DNA of 64,000 nucleotides from Alkalihalophilus pseudofirmus OF4. GTDB taxonomy: Bacteria; Bacillota; Bacilli; Bacillales; Bacillaceae_D. Each line of letters opens with the position of its first letter. Positions within the stretch are counted from its first letter, which is position 1. The notes below the pieces were generated by a model that was not told where the DNA came from, did no database searches, and saw nothing but the letters and a program-made list of their open reading frames with translations. A program made the position numbers and the translations under genes. Positions 48,456-57,387 of the stretch are shown in pieces. The stretch lies in the NCBI RefSeq assembly GCF_000005825.2, contig NC_013791.2:3224001-3288000 (forward strand), read 5' to 3'.

Positions 48456-48850
48456 CGTAATCCCTTCCCTTGTTGTTAAATTTGATTATAGGATGCTACG
48501 AATGAGCCGAAACGATTCTGGAAGTTTAGAGGGGGCTGATAGTACCGCATAACTTAAAGCTCTGGGCGGCAATTGCGTCGGTGTGGCGTTGAATTGCGCC
48601 GGTCTAAACGTTTATTGCGCTGCTCAGAGTGATATATGCGTCACTACAGCGGTGTATTGCGTCAGTTGCTCTTTATTGCGCCGGTTCAGGTACTGATTGC
48701 GTCATTCTAAAGAACAATTGTATCTACCTTCGTCATAATTGCGCCTGTCTGCATTACGCCGGTCTGCAACAAGCCGCCAGTCTGCATCGTGCCTCCATCT
48801 TCCTGGGCTTCCGCTCTTTCCGCTCTGGTCCGAGCACTTCCCGCACTAAC
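48456..48850. other. Gene-free region holding array 5
   Basis: Nearly 400 bp without a credible gene. A plus-strand frame at 48629-48922 runs through the array and a terminator and is unlikely to be real. After 48745 the core motif continues in a looser form (TACGCC, AGCCGCC, GTGCC at 15-18 bp steps). Confidence 0.55.
48574..48745. repeat. 21-bp phased array 5 (best example)
   Basis: Core reference (TGCG) at 48574, 48595, 48616, 48637, 48658, 48677, 48698, 48719 (TGTATC variant) and 48740: steps 21, 21, 21, 21, 19, 21, 21, 21. Consensus WATTGCGYCRGT; the other ~9 bases of each unit differ. Confidence 0.8.
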
Positions 48851-48851
48851 G

Positions 48852-48882
48852 ACAAAAAAGCCCGCTTCCAGGGCTTTTTTGT
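48852..48882. terminator. Symmetric terminator-like hairpin
   Basis: AAAAAAGCCC / GGGCTTTTTT with GCTTCCA loop. It works in either direction; it may back up the fadE terminator. Confidence 0.75.
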
Positions 48883-48919
48883 ACTAGAGAGGAGAATGCT
48901 TCATAAGAAAGGAGTTATA

Positions 48920-48949
48920 TAATTTTTGGGGCGGTTAAGCCCCAAAATT
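48920..48949 (-). terminator. Terminator after fadE
   Basis: TTTTGGGGC / GCCCCAAAA stem with GGTTAA loop, 33 bp past the fadE stop. Confidence 0.75.
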
Positions 48950-48981
48950 GGTTAACGTAATTGGACTAACAGTCGTAACTA

Positions 48982-50766
48982 TTAAACAACGTAGCGTTCT
49001 TCTTTAAGAACTTCCGCTGCAATTTCACGCTTAATGCTTACTACATTAATTGGCGTGTGGCGCGTTAATTTGCGCAGGATGGAAAGCATCGTACGAAGAG
49101 TATCTCCGCTTTCCATGGCCACTAAAGATTCTTTCGCATGAGCTTCAATGCGGTTGAATGCTTCTTGGCAATATACTTGAGTCATGCGAAGCTTTTGAGC
49201 TGCTTTCTCTTCGCCAGACTTATTCATTTGTTTCTCTGTACGTAAGATTACTGATTCCATAGAGAACACTTCACTTACGATATCAGCCACATTTGAAAGA
49301 AGCTCTTGCTCGTGCTGAAGCTTTTGTTGATACTTCTGAGCTCCAGTACCAGCTACCATTAAGAAGATTTTCTTAGCCATGCCAAGCAAGTATTTCTCTT
49401 GCTCAAGCGGCGAGTCACCGATTTCTTGCGGCATCATCATCATTAACTCTTCTTGAAGCGCAGTTGCTTTTTGAAGAAGAGGAAGCTCGCCTTTCATTGC
49501 TTTACGCATGATCGTACCTGGTACAAGAAGGCGGTTGATTTCATTTGTTCCTTCAAAGATACGGTTAATACGAGAATCACGATAAATGCGCTCTACTTCG
49601 TATTCAGCCATAAAGCCGTAACCGCCGTGGATTTGAACAGCCTCATCGGCTACATAATCAAGCGTTTCAGAACCTGATACTTTATTTAAAGAACACTCAA
49701 TCGCATATTCAGCAATTGCATTAGCAACGGCACGGCCGTCTTTTTGCTCTTCATCAGATAATCCGCCAAGACGTTCTTCAAATAATCCGCCCGTACGATA
49801 GATGGAGCTTTCAGCAGCATATGTTGCTGTTGCCATGTTTGCAAGCTTTTCTTGGATTAAAGAAAATTTCCCAATTGGTGTTTTAAATTGCTTACGCTCG
49901 TTTGCATATTTAGCTGCAAGCTCCAGCGCACGCTTTGAGCTTCCTACACAGCCTACTCCAAGCTTGTAACGACCAACGTTTAGGATATTGAAGGCAATGA
50001 CATGGCCCTTGCCGATCTCACCAAGTATGTTTTCTTTTGGAACTAGTGCATCTTCTAGGATTAGTGTTCTAGTAGAAGATCCTTTGATCCCCATTTTCTT
50101 TTCTTCTGGACCAGTTGAAACGCCTTCGTAGTCTTTTTCTACGATAAATGCTGTGAACTGCTCACCGTCGATTTTTGCATAAACAACGAAGACATCAGCA
50201 AAGGCAGAGTTTGTAATCCATTGCTTTTCCCCATTTAATACATAGTGCGTTCCTGCTTCGTTTAGAACAGCAGTTGTTTTCGCACCTAGAGCATCAGAAC
50301 CTGAGCTTGGCTCTGTTAGTGCATAAGCAGCAATGGTTTCACCGCTTGCCAGGCCAGGAAGGTACTTTGATTTTTGCTCGTGATTTCCAAAAAATACGAT
50401 TGGAAGTGACCCGATTCCAACGTGTGCGCCGTGGCTTAATCCAAATGCACCGCCGCGAACAAATTTCTCAGAGATTAGAGATGAACTGATCTTATCAAGT
50501 CCTAAACCGCCGTATTCTTCAGGTACATCAGCACCAAGAAGTCCGATCTCACCAGCTTGCTTTAAAAGCCTTACTGTGTGCTCAAATTCGTGGTTTTCGA
50601 TCTTTTCAAGATGAGGTACGACTTCTTTCACCGCAAACTCTTCCGTTGTACGGCCGATCATAATCTGCTCATCTGTAAAGTCCTCTGGAGTAAAGACCTT
50701 ATCTGCCTCAATATCCTCTACTAAGAAGCTCCCGCCTTTTACGACACGTTCTGCTGTGTTACTCAT
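48982..50766 (-). CDS. fadE: Acyl-CoA dehydrogenase FadE (YusJ)
   Basis: FAD enzyme for the first step of fatty-acid beta-oxidation. 594 residues: a standard acyl-CoA dehydrogenase domain (AAYALTEPSSGSDALGAKTT flavin loop, QWITNSAFADVFVVYAK, GRYKLGVGCVGSSKRALELA, QIHGGYGFMAEYEVERIYRD, then RINRIFEGTNEINR) plus a ~180-residue C-terminal extension as in very-long-chain enzymes. ATG 50766 (or 50769) follows GGGAGG. Last gene of fadN-fadA-fadE. Confidence 0.94.
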   Translation of the reverse strand: MSNTAERVVKGGSFLVEDIEADKVFTPEDFTDEQIMIGRTTEEFAVKEVVPHLEKIENHEFEHTVRLLKQAGEIGLLGADVPEEYGGLGLDKISSSLISEKFVRGGAFGLSHGAHVGIGSLPIVFFGNHEQKSKYLPGLASGETIAAYALTEPSSGSDALGAKTTAVLNEAGTHYVLNGEKQWITNSAFADVFVVYAKIDGEQFTAFIVEKDYEGVSTGPEEKKMGIKGSSTRTLILEDALVPKENILGEIGKGHVIAFNILNVGRYKLGVGCVGSSKRALELAAKYANERKQFKTPIGKFSLIQEKLANMATATYAAESSIYRTGGLFEERLGGLSDEEQKDGRAVANAIAEYAIECSLNKVSGSETLDYVADEAVQIHGGYGFMAEYEVERIYRDSRINRIFEGTNEINRLLVPGTIMRKAMKGELPLLQKATALQEELMMMMPQEIGDSPLEQEKYLLGMAKKIFLMVAGTGAQKYQQKLQHEQELLSNVADIVSEVFSMESVILRTEKQMNKSGEEKAAQKLRMTQVYCQEAFNRIEAHAKESLVAMESGDTLRTMLSILRKLTRHTPINVVSIKREIAAEVLKEERYVV

Positions 50767-50814
50767 CATAATTCCTCCCTTAATATATGTGATCTAATAA
50801 TTGTCACCTATTAA

Positions 50815-51996
50815 TTAACCAATTAATTCAAACACACCAGCAGCACCCATACCGCCGCCAATACACATCGTTACAACACCAAACTGCTCGCCGCGGCGCT
50901 TCATTTCATGCATCAATGACAGCGTCAGCTTTGTACCAGAGCATCCAAGCGGATGGCCAAGAGCAATGGCTCCTCCGTTGACATTCACCTTATTTGTATC
51001 AAGCTCTAAATGACGAATAACTTGAAGTGATTGAGATGCGAATGCTTCATTTAATTCAAATAATCCAATATCAGAAATGTCTAAACCTGCTAGTTTAAGA
51101 GCTTTAGGAATCGCTTCTACCGGGCCGATCCCCATAATTTCAGGAGCAACACCTGCAACAGCAAAACTTCTAAACTTAAGCAGCGGCTGCAGGCCGCTTG
51201 CTTCTGCTTCTTCACGGTCCATAAGAAGAACCGACGCTGCGCCATCACTCATTTGTGACGAGTTCCCAGCTGTTACAGACCCTTTTGGATGGAAAGCCGG
51301 ACGAAGTTTCGCAAGACCTTCAAGCGTTGTATCAAGACGAACACCTTCATCTGTATCAAATACAACCTTTTTCTCTTTTAATTTATTGTCAGGTCCAACT
51401 GCACGAAGCGTAACATCGACTGGTACAATTTCATCAGCAAAACGATTCGCTTCAATCGCAGCCGCTGCTCGCTTATGACTCTCTACAGCGAAAGCATCCT
51501 GATCTTCGCGGCTGATGCCAAAACGATTCGCTACTTCTTCTGCGGTATATCCCATGCCCATGTAATACTCAGGCTGTTCTTCAACAAGCGTAGGGTTAGG
51601 AGCAATGACATGCCCGCCCATTGGGATCATACTCATTGATTCTGCACCGCCTGCAATGATCGCTTTTGAGTGGCCCAGCATAATGCGCTCAGCCCCGTAA
51701 GCAATACTTTGCAAACCTGATGAACAGTAACGGTTTATCGTAATAGCTGGTACTGTGTTAGGAAGTCCCGCAAGAGCAGAGATGCTTCTAGCGACGTTCA
51801 TTCCTTGCTCTGCTTCTGGCATTGAGCAGCCAATAATCACATCATCTATTTGTGCTGGATCAAATCCTTCTGCACGTCTTAATGTTTCTTTTATCGTAAG
51901 AGCACCAAGATCATCTGGTCTCACATTTGCTAAAGTTCCACGCTTTGCTTTTCCGACTGGCGTACGAGCGCCAGCAACGATTACTGCTTCTCTCAT
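50815..51996 (-). CDS. fadA: Acetyl-CoA acyltransferase (3-ketoacyl-CoA thiolase) FadA
   Basis: Thiolase that cleaves 3-ketoacyl-CoA in the last step of beta-oxidation. Catalytic C91 in TINRYCSSGLQSIAYGAERI, His in GGAIALGHPLGCSGTK, and second Cys in VTMCIGGGMGAAGVFE at the C-terminus. 393 residues. The ATG follows AGGAGGG. It lies 26 bp after fadN and 45 bp before fadE. Confidence 0.95.
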   Translation of the reverse strand: MREAVIVAGARTPVGKAKRGTLANVRPDDLGALTIKETLRRAEGFDPAQIDDVIIGCSMPEAEQGMNVARSISALAGLPNTVPAITINRYCSSGLQSIAYGAERIMLGHSKAIIAGGAESMSMIPMGGHVIAPNPTLVEEQPEYYMGMGYTAEEVANRFGISREDQDAFAVESHKRAAAAIEANRFADEIVPVDVTLRAVGPDNKLKEKKVVFDTDEGVRLDTTLEGLAKLRPAFHPKGSVTAGNSSQMSDGAASVLLMDREEAEASGLQPLLKFRSFAVAGVAPEIMGIGPVEAIPKALKLAGLDISDIGLFELNEAFASQSLQVIRHLELDTNKVNVNGGAIALGHPLGCSGTKLTLSLMHEMKRRGEQFGVVTMCIGGGMGAAGVFELIG

Positions 51997-52022
51997 TATC
52001 GTATCCCTCCTGCCTGTTTGAA

Positions 52023-54404
52023 TTAGTTACGTAACGGCTTTCCTTTTGTCAGCATGTATTGCATACGTTGTTGTGATTTCGGCTCACCAACAAGACTCAA
52101 GAACGCCTCACGCTCTAAATCAAGCAAGTATTGCTCATCCACAAGTGTTCCTTTAGGGACGCGGCCGCCCGCTAAGACGAATGCAAGCTTCTCGGCAATC
52201 TTTAAGTCGTGATCAGAAATCATGCCGCCAAACTTCATTGTTTTTGCTCCAAGCAACAGTGTCGCATAGCCTGTTTCACCAACTACAGGAATCTTCTTAC
52301 GCTCTGGCGGACGATAGCCAGACTCTTCTAAGTGAATGACTTGCTGTTTCGCACGGTGAATGACGTGTTCCCCATTCATTACAACCCCGTCGCGTTCACT
52401 TAAGAAGCCATTTTCACGCGCTTCATGAGCCGATGTTGCCACTTTTGCCATGGCAATCGTTTCAAATGTTTTATTTGCGATTGCTTGAAGGTCAATTTGT
52501 GCTCCTTGCGGCAGGCTTTCAAGGTTGCGAAGGTACAATTCTTTGTTTCCTCCGCCGCCAGGAATGAGGCCGACGCCGACTTCAACAAGTCCCATATACG
52601 TTTCATGAGCTGCTTGAATGCTTGCAGAAGGCAGGCAGATCTCTGCTCCGCCGCCAAGCGTCATTCCAAACGGTCCTGTGACAACAGGCTTTGCTGAATA
52701 ACGTACATTGGCCATCGCTTGCTGGAACTGACGGATAACTAAATCAATCTCAAAGAAATTATCATCTTGTGCTTCCATTAAGATCATCATTAAGTTCGCA
52801 CCTACACAGAAGTTCTTTCCTTGGTTTGAGATCACAAGCCCTTTAAAGTTCTTTTCTACTTCTTCAATAGACTTATTAACCATTTGAATCACATCAAGGC
52901 CGATGGAATTGTTCGGTGAGTGGAATTCAAGCAATGCTACATCATCACCGATATCAATAAGTGATGCACCGCTGTTTTTCATTACCACATTGTCTGGCTT
53001 TAATGATTTTAGATGGATGTTTTTAGGGTTTGATTCCACACCCTTATATTCACCCTGGTGGAAGTAGCTTGATCCTTTATAGAATGTTTCGTTTCCTGTC
53101 TCAAGCATTTCCTTTACCCAGCCAGGAACCGTTTCGCCTTCTGCTTCCATACGTTCAACAGACTTGGCCACACCGATCGCATCCCACATTTCAAATGGAC
53201 CAAGCTCCCAGCCGAAGCCCCAGCGCATTGCTTCATCAACAGCTTTAATGTCATTTGCAATCTCATATGCTTTTTCAGCAGAGTATAATAAGGTTGGCTT
53301 CACTAAGTTCCAGATCAACTGTCCTGCACGATCATCTGCATAAGCAAGCACCTTTAACTTATCACCAGGCTTTTTCGCTTGTTTTGCTTGTTCTACAGAG
53401 GCTGCACGAAGCTTTTTACGTTCTTGGTATTCAAGCGTTACTGGATTAAGTTCTAAAATTTCTTTCCCCTTCTCCGTACGCTTTTGTACAAAGAAGCCTT
53501 GCCCGCTCTTGCTTCCGAGCATGCCTTTTTCAGCCATTTCCTTCATAAATGCAGGCGGGTCAAATACGTCTTTTTCCGCACCCTCCACTTCGTCATACAC
53601 ATTTTTAGCAACGTGTAAGAATGTATCTAGTCCAACGACATCTAATGTACGGAACGTCGCACTCTTCGGACGGCCGATTAAAGGTCCTGTTACAGAGTCA
53701 ATCTCTCCAACAGAGTACTCCCCTTTAAGCATTTCATTAGCTGTTACTAAAAGTCCGTAAGTTCCGATACGGTTTGCGATAAAGTTAGGTGTATCTTTAC
53801 ACTCAACCACACCTTTACCAAGTGTATCTTCAGCAAACGCTTTCACAAATGACAGTACGTCTGGATTTGTTTTCTCTGTTGGAATCACCTCTAAAAGCTT
53901 TAAGTAGCGAGGCGGGTTAAAGAAGTGCGTTCCAAGGAAATGTGCTTGGAAATCTTCTGAACGGCCTTCTGCCATTGCTTCAATGGAGATTCCGGATGTA
54001 TTAGAAGTGACGATTGTACCAGGTGTACGAACCGCATCCACTTTTTCAAATAACTGACGTTTAATATCTAAGTTCTCAACGACTACTTCAATAATCCAAT
54101 CAACCTCGCTAAGACGCGCTAGGTCATCTTCTAAGTTGCCTGGCTCAATGTATGTAGCAAGTGATTTAGTTGCAAGTGGAGCTGGTTTTTGTTTAGCCAG
54201 ACGCTTAATTGACTCTGTACTGATACGATTACGAACGGCTTTGCTCTCAAGCGTTAAGCCCTTTGCTTCCTCTTGTGGTGTTAACTCTCTTGGAACAATG
54301 TCTAATAATAATGATGGGATTCCGATATTTGCAAGGTGAGCAGCAATTCCAGAGCCCATAACTCCCGATCCAATGACAGCTGCTTTTTTAATTTGTCTAC
54401 CCAT
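52023..54404 (-). CDS. fadN: 3-hydroxyacyl-CoA dehydrogenase/enoyl-CoA hydratase FadN (YusL)
   Basis: A 793-residue two-function beta-oxidation enzyme. Residues 1-~310 are the NAD-dependent dehydrogenase with KKAAVIGSGVMGSGIAAHLA; AHFLGTHFFNPPRYLKLLEV is the catalytic His region. A linker follows (RWGFGWELGPFEMWDAIG). Residues ~480-720 are a crotonase domain with GKNFCVGANL and GMTLGGGAEICLPSA forming the oxyanion hole. The order is the reverse of E. coli FadB. Preceded by a FadR operator. Confidence 0.95.
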   Translation of the reverse strand: MGRQIKKAAVIGSGVMGSGIAAHLANIGIPSLLLDIVPRELTPQEEAKGLTLESKAVRNRISTESIKRLAKQKPAPLATKSLATYIEPGNLEDDLARLSEVDWIIEVVVENLDIKRQLFEKVDAVRTPGTIVTSNTSGISIEAMAEGRSEDFQAHFLGTHFFNPPRYLKLLEVIPTEKTNPDVLSFVKAFAEDTLGKGVVECKDTPNFIANRIGTYGLLVTANEMLKGEYSVGEIDSVTGPLIGRPKSATFRTLDVVGLDTFLHVAKNVYDEVEGAEKDVFDPPAFMKEMAEKGMLGSKSGQGFFVQKRTEKGKEILELNPVTLEYQERKKLRAASVEQAKQAKKPGDKLKVLAYADDRAGQLIWNLVKPTLLYSAEKAYEIANDIKAVDEAMRWGFGWELGPFEMWDAIGVAKSVERMEAEGETVPGWVKEMLETGNETFYKGSSYFHQGEYKGVESNPKNIHLKSLKPDNVVMKNSGASLIDIGDDVALLEFHSPNNSIGLDVIQMVNKSIEEVEKNFKGLVISNQGKNFCVGANLMMILMEAQDDNFFEIDLVIRQFQQAMANVRYSAKPVVTGPFGMTLGGGAEICLPSASIQAAHETYMGLVEVGVGLIPGGGGNKELYLRNLESLPQGAQIDLQAIANKTFETIAMAKVATSAHEARENGFLSERDGVVMNGEHVIHRAKQQVIHLEESGYRPPERKKIPVVGETGYATLLLGAKTMKFGGMISDHDLKIAEKLAFVLAGGRVPKGTLVDEQYLLDLEREAFLSLVGEPKSQQRMQYMLTKGKPLRN

Positions 54405-54834
54405 TGTTCTCCCCCTTAATCGTTAGTTCTGATTGATCCATTAGGATAAATGATTTGTCCAAGCCTTACCTTATATATGATTGCTGTTGATTTCATATGC
54501 AGGAAACTTACCGAATGAATACTCATTCATTATTTCCTCAAAAAAAAGGCAACGAGCAATTTGTCGTAACTTCTATCTTTATAATAAATGAATTGTCGTT
54601 CAGTTGCAATACATAATTCTGAAAATTATCATCTTTCTTATTGTTTGATCAAATATTATTAATTAAATGTTTGTTTAATGCCTTTATATTTATGGCTCCC
54701 CACCTCATATTTCCATTGTTTTGTAAACTGTCCTAGTTGTTCATAGCATATATCTCGCCCTGTTCCCTAACACTAAAGCTGTATCAAAAAGCTTGGTACG
54801 CAAGATTTTCTATGATCAAAAGGAGGTTTTCCTT
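54405..54834. other. Divergent regulatory region between fadN and the coat genes
   Basis: About 430 bp with no gene. It holds the FadR operator (separate entry) and a weaker half-like copy TGAATTGTCGTTCA (54591-54604). Towards the coat genes, CATAGCATA (54742-54750) fits a sporulation sigma-E/K -10 box (CATANNNTA), but no convincing -35 was found. Confidence 0.45.
54512..54529. promoter_or_regulatory. FadR (YsiA) operator
   Basis: CGAATGAATACTCATTCA matches the Bacillus FadR consensus TGAATGAMTANTCATTCA at 17 of 18 positions. It is 108 bp upstream of fadN; long-chain acyl-CoA should release FadR. Confidence 0.85.
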
Positions 54835-55143
54835 ATGCAACAACAACCAACACCACAACAGCAAGCTATGCAACAAGGAAACATGTCTCAATCACAAACG
54901 GGGCAAATGCAGTATCCTGAACCGCCGCAAGTGATTACAACAAAAGACTCTCTATATTTAAATGATATGCTTTCGTGGAATTTACTTGCCACAAAAAAAG
55001 CCCATTTTTTTGCTGAGCAATGTCAGGACCAAGAGATTAAGCAAGCACTTGAGAAAGCTGGTATGATGCATCAGCAGCACTATGAGAAAATATTAACGCA
55101 TTTGCAGCCGACTCAAGCTCAATCAACTATTCCAATGCAGTAA
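54835..55143 (+). CDS. Spore coat protein, CotF-like, first of a pair
   Basis: A 102-residue Gln-rich protein. The N-terminal third (QQQPTPQQQAMQQGNMSQSQ) is low complexity; the rest (TTKDSLYLNDMLSWNLLATK, KAHFFAEQCQDQEIKQALEK) is helical and resembles the CotF/ferritin-like half-domain of small coat proteins. Start ATG 54835 is 8 nt after AAGGAGGT; upstream in-frame ATG 54793 has no site. It is followed after 33 bp by a second coat-type gene. Confidence 0.7.
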   Translation: MQQQPTPQQQAMQQGNMSQSQTGQMQYPEPPQVITTKDSLYLNDMLSWNLLATKKAHFFAEQCQDQEIKQALEKAGMMHQQHYEKILTHLQPTQAQSTIPMQ

Positions 55144-55176
55144 GCTTTAGCATTCGTTAATTAGGAGGAATCGTAT

Positions 55177-55536
55177 ATGAATCAACAGCAACAACAAAAC
55201 AAAATTAAGAACCCAGAGCTTCAAGTTCCTAAAAATACGCAAATGTCTGAGCGTGATTTCATTAACGATCAGCTTGCTACAGAAAAATACATGACGTCTT
55301 CTTACAGCATCGCTTTAAACGAAGCAAGCCACGCTGCTTTGTATCAGGACTTAGCCGGCATTTGCCAGCAAACGCAAGACTGTCAGCGCGATTTGTATAA
55401 TGTGATGTTCCGAAAAGGATTCTATGCGCTAGAAGCTGCTGAAGTACAGAAAATGCAGCAAAGCTATCAACAATTCCAAGGCTACACAAACCAGCTTCCT
55501 TATGGAAATGGCAGCGGCAATCCTTCGATGAACTAA
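55177..55536 (+). CDS. Spore coat protein, CotF family
   Basis: A 119-residue protein with the typical CotF core MSERDFINDQLATEKYMTSS, YSIALNEASHAALYQDL, and DCQRDLYNVMFRKGFYALEA. CotF-family proteins are components of the spore coat and adopt a helical fold. The tail is Gln/Asn/Gly-rich. ATG after TAGGAGGAA. It corresponds in place to yusN-type genes next to the fad operon of B. subtilis. Confidence 0.85.
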   Translation: MNQQQQQNKIKNPELQVPKNTQMSERDFINDQLATEKYMTSSYSIALNEASHAALYQDLAGICQQTQDCQRDLYNVMFRKGFYALEAAEVQKMQQSYQQFQGYTNQLPYGNGSGNPSMN

Positions 55537-55539
55537 AAA

Positions 55540-55575
55540 AATAGAGCTGCCTTATAGCGGGCAGCTCATTTTTAT
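55540..55575 (+). terminator. Terminator after the coat genes
   Basis: GAGCTGCC / GGGCAGCTC stem, then ATTTTTATT; array 6 starts 8 bp further on. Confidence 0.85.
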
Positions 55576-55581
55576 TGGAAT

Positions 55582-55756
55582 AACACAATTCCTCTGTGAA
55601 GCGATACAATTATGCTTTCAAATGACGCATTTTTCTTTGGAATGGGCTCAATTACAATGAATTGACGCAATTTAGTCATTAAGCGACGCAATCACTCGAT
55701 GAACAAACGCAATCAGCTCACTTACTGACGCATAAACGTCCAGAAATCATCCAATT
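55582..55756. repeat. 21-bp phased array 6 (core GRCGCAAT)
   Basis: Nine core positions: 55582 (AACACAAT), 55603 (GATACAAT), 55624 (GACGCATT), 55645 (GGCTCAAT), 55664 (GACGCAAT), 55685 (GACGCAAT), 55706 (AACGCAAT), 55727 (GACGCATA) and 55748 (CATCCAAT). Steps are 21, 21, 21, 19, 21, 21, 21 and 21. It lies between converging coat and mtlD genes. Confidence 0.78.
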
Positions 55757-55801
55757 AACTGCATCCTCACCCTGCACCCGCGTCTCATACAAAGCCGCTT
55801 A

Positions 55802-56938
55802 TTATGCTTCTAATTGTTCTTTAATCTGAGTTACCAGCGGGTGGTCTGCAGATAATGAAGTCACTTTAGTAATCGTTTCTTCTAAGCCTTTTTCCTTCAG
55901 CATGCTCTGAATCTTAACGCTCTCTTCATCTGAAGGAACATCAAATTGAAATGCTGCGGCTGCCACTTTAACCAGATGAGGCGACTGTATCCCACGATCA
56001 TAAAGCTGTACTAGAGGGCCAATCAGCCTGTCGGAAGCACTTAGCTTTCGTAGGGGATTTCTTCCAACTCGCTCAACAGGATCTGACAGATGTACATTTT
56101 CAAAGCGGCTGATGATTTTTTCGCGGTATTCCTTTAGTTCTGCTCCATCAAATTGATACTTCTCTTCTAAGAGACGGCTCGTTTCTTTCAATACTTCCTC
56201 TAGTTCCTTACGAATCGATTGATCTGCCACCGCCTCTGCAATCGAAGGAATTCCTTTTGCAAATCCTACATACGCCAGGCAGGCATGGCCGGTATTCACT
56301 GTATACAGCTTTCGCTCAATATAAGGATTGAGTTCTTCTACATAGTTCACCCCTTGAAGACGCTCTCCTGTCTTCATGCCTTTTGCAGCCACAACCCATT
56401 CAAAGAAAGGCTCTACAAGTACATTTAATCCGTCTCTCGTTTGATTAGGAACAATTCGGTCTACAGCGGCATCGGGGAATCCAACGTTCGCTAAGATTGC
56501 TTCTTTTGCTTTATTGTCTTTCATCTCATCTAAGACATGTCCTTTTAACGTCGTTGATGCACCAATAGCATTCTCACACGCAATGACATCGACTGCACCA
56601 GCTCCTGCTTCCACTCGCTTTAATAACCCTTTTGCAAGAATCGGTGCGATCAGCGGAAGAATATTAACTCCAGCAGACACCGTAATTAAATCAGCTTTTG
56701 CTAACGTATCTATGACCTCATCTGCTTGGGTTTGACTGTTCAACCCGTAAACATTTTTGATAAGGACCGTTTCTTCTTTTTCCTGAGCTAAACGAATGTA
56801 ATACGATTTTTGCTCGTTTAACTGGTCAATTAAAGGCTGGGCGACATCAACAAAGTAAATGTCATAGCCATTTTTATGGAGTACTTCTCCAATAAAGCCT
56901 CGTCCAATATTTCCTGCTCCAAAGTGTACAGCAAGCAT
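55802..56938 (-). CDS. mtlD: Mannitol-1-phosphate 5-dehydrogenase
   Basis: NAD enzyme converting mannitol-1-phosphate to fructose-6-phosphate. Cofactor motif AVHFGAGNIGRGFIG (residues 3-17), then the catalytic-domain sequence ERKLYTVNTGHACLAYVGFA and HLSDPVERVGRNPLRKLS. 378 residues. Start ATG 56938, one base after the mtlF stop, with GAGG 9 nt upstream. Last gene of mtlA-mtlR-mtlF-mtlD. Confidence 0.95.
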   Translation of the reverse strand: MLAVHFGAGNIGRGFIGEVLHKNGYDIYFVDVAQPLIDQLNEQKSYYIRLAQEKEETVLIKNVYGLNSQTQADEVIDTLAKADLITVSAGVNILPLIAPILAKGLLKRVEAGAGAVDVIACENAIGASTTLKGHVLDEMKDNKAKEAILANVGFPDAAVDRIVPNQTRDGLNVLVEPFFEWVVAAKGMKTGERLQGVNYVEELNPYIERKLYTVNTGHACLAYVGFAKGIPSIAEAVADQSIRKELEEVLKETSRLLEEKYQFDGAELKEYREKIISRFENVHLSDPVERVGRNPLRKLSASDRLIGPLVQLYDRGIQSPHLVKVAAAAFQFDVPSDEESVKIQSMLKEKGLEETITKVTSLSADHPLVTQIKEQLEA

Positions 56939-56939
56939 A

Positions 56940-57374
56940 TTACTCAACCTCGTTGAAGAAGCTCATTAATTCTTCTTTTGAACCTGCATTTAAAATCTGC
57001 TGTAGTGTATCCTCTTCAGAGCATGTGATTGCAATATTTGATAGGATTGATAAGTGTTCATCCCCTTTACCTGCAATACCAATGACAAGCTTTACTTCGT
57101 TTCCATCCCAATCAATCGGCTGGTCTAGGAGCATAATCGTAATACCTGATTCGATCACTTCTTTTTTCGCATCTTCTGTTCCGTGCGGGATCGCTAAGAA
57201 GTTCCCCATATAAGTTGATGTCAGCTCCTCACGCTCCATCATTTTGTTTACATACTCTGCGTTGACATAGCCATTTTTATGAAGAAGCCCTCCCACAGTC
57301 TGAATCGCATCCTCCTTCGATTGCACATTCTCACCGTGTAAAATATTCTCTAGTTGTAATACTGCTTTAGCCAT
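56940..57374 (-). CDS. mtlF: PTS mannitol-specific EIIA component
   Basis: A 144-residue cytosolic PTS protein that accepts phosphate from HPr on the histidine of FLAIPHGTEDAKKEVIESGI and passes it to the EIIB domain of MtlA. ENILHGENVQSKEDAIQTVG is the family N-terminus. It lies 13 bp after mtlR. Confidence 0.95.
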   Translation of the reverse strand: MAKAVLQLENILHGENVQSKEDAIQTVGGLLHKNGYVNAEYVNKMMEREELTSTYMGNFLAIPHGTEDAKKEVIESGITIMLLDQPIDWDGNEVKLVIGIAGKGDEHLSILSNIAITCSEEDTLQQILNAGSKEELMSFFNEVE

Positions 57375-57387
57375 GTTTGATACACTC

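Noticed and set aside
48571-48800. The 21-bp period read as a seven-codon protein repeat
   Set aside because: Steps of 19, 20 and 22 bp break the frame, stops occur in the frames, and only the core is conserved. A frame at 48629-48922 also runs through a terminator and lacks a convincing ribosome site.
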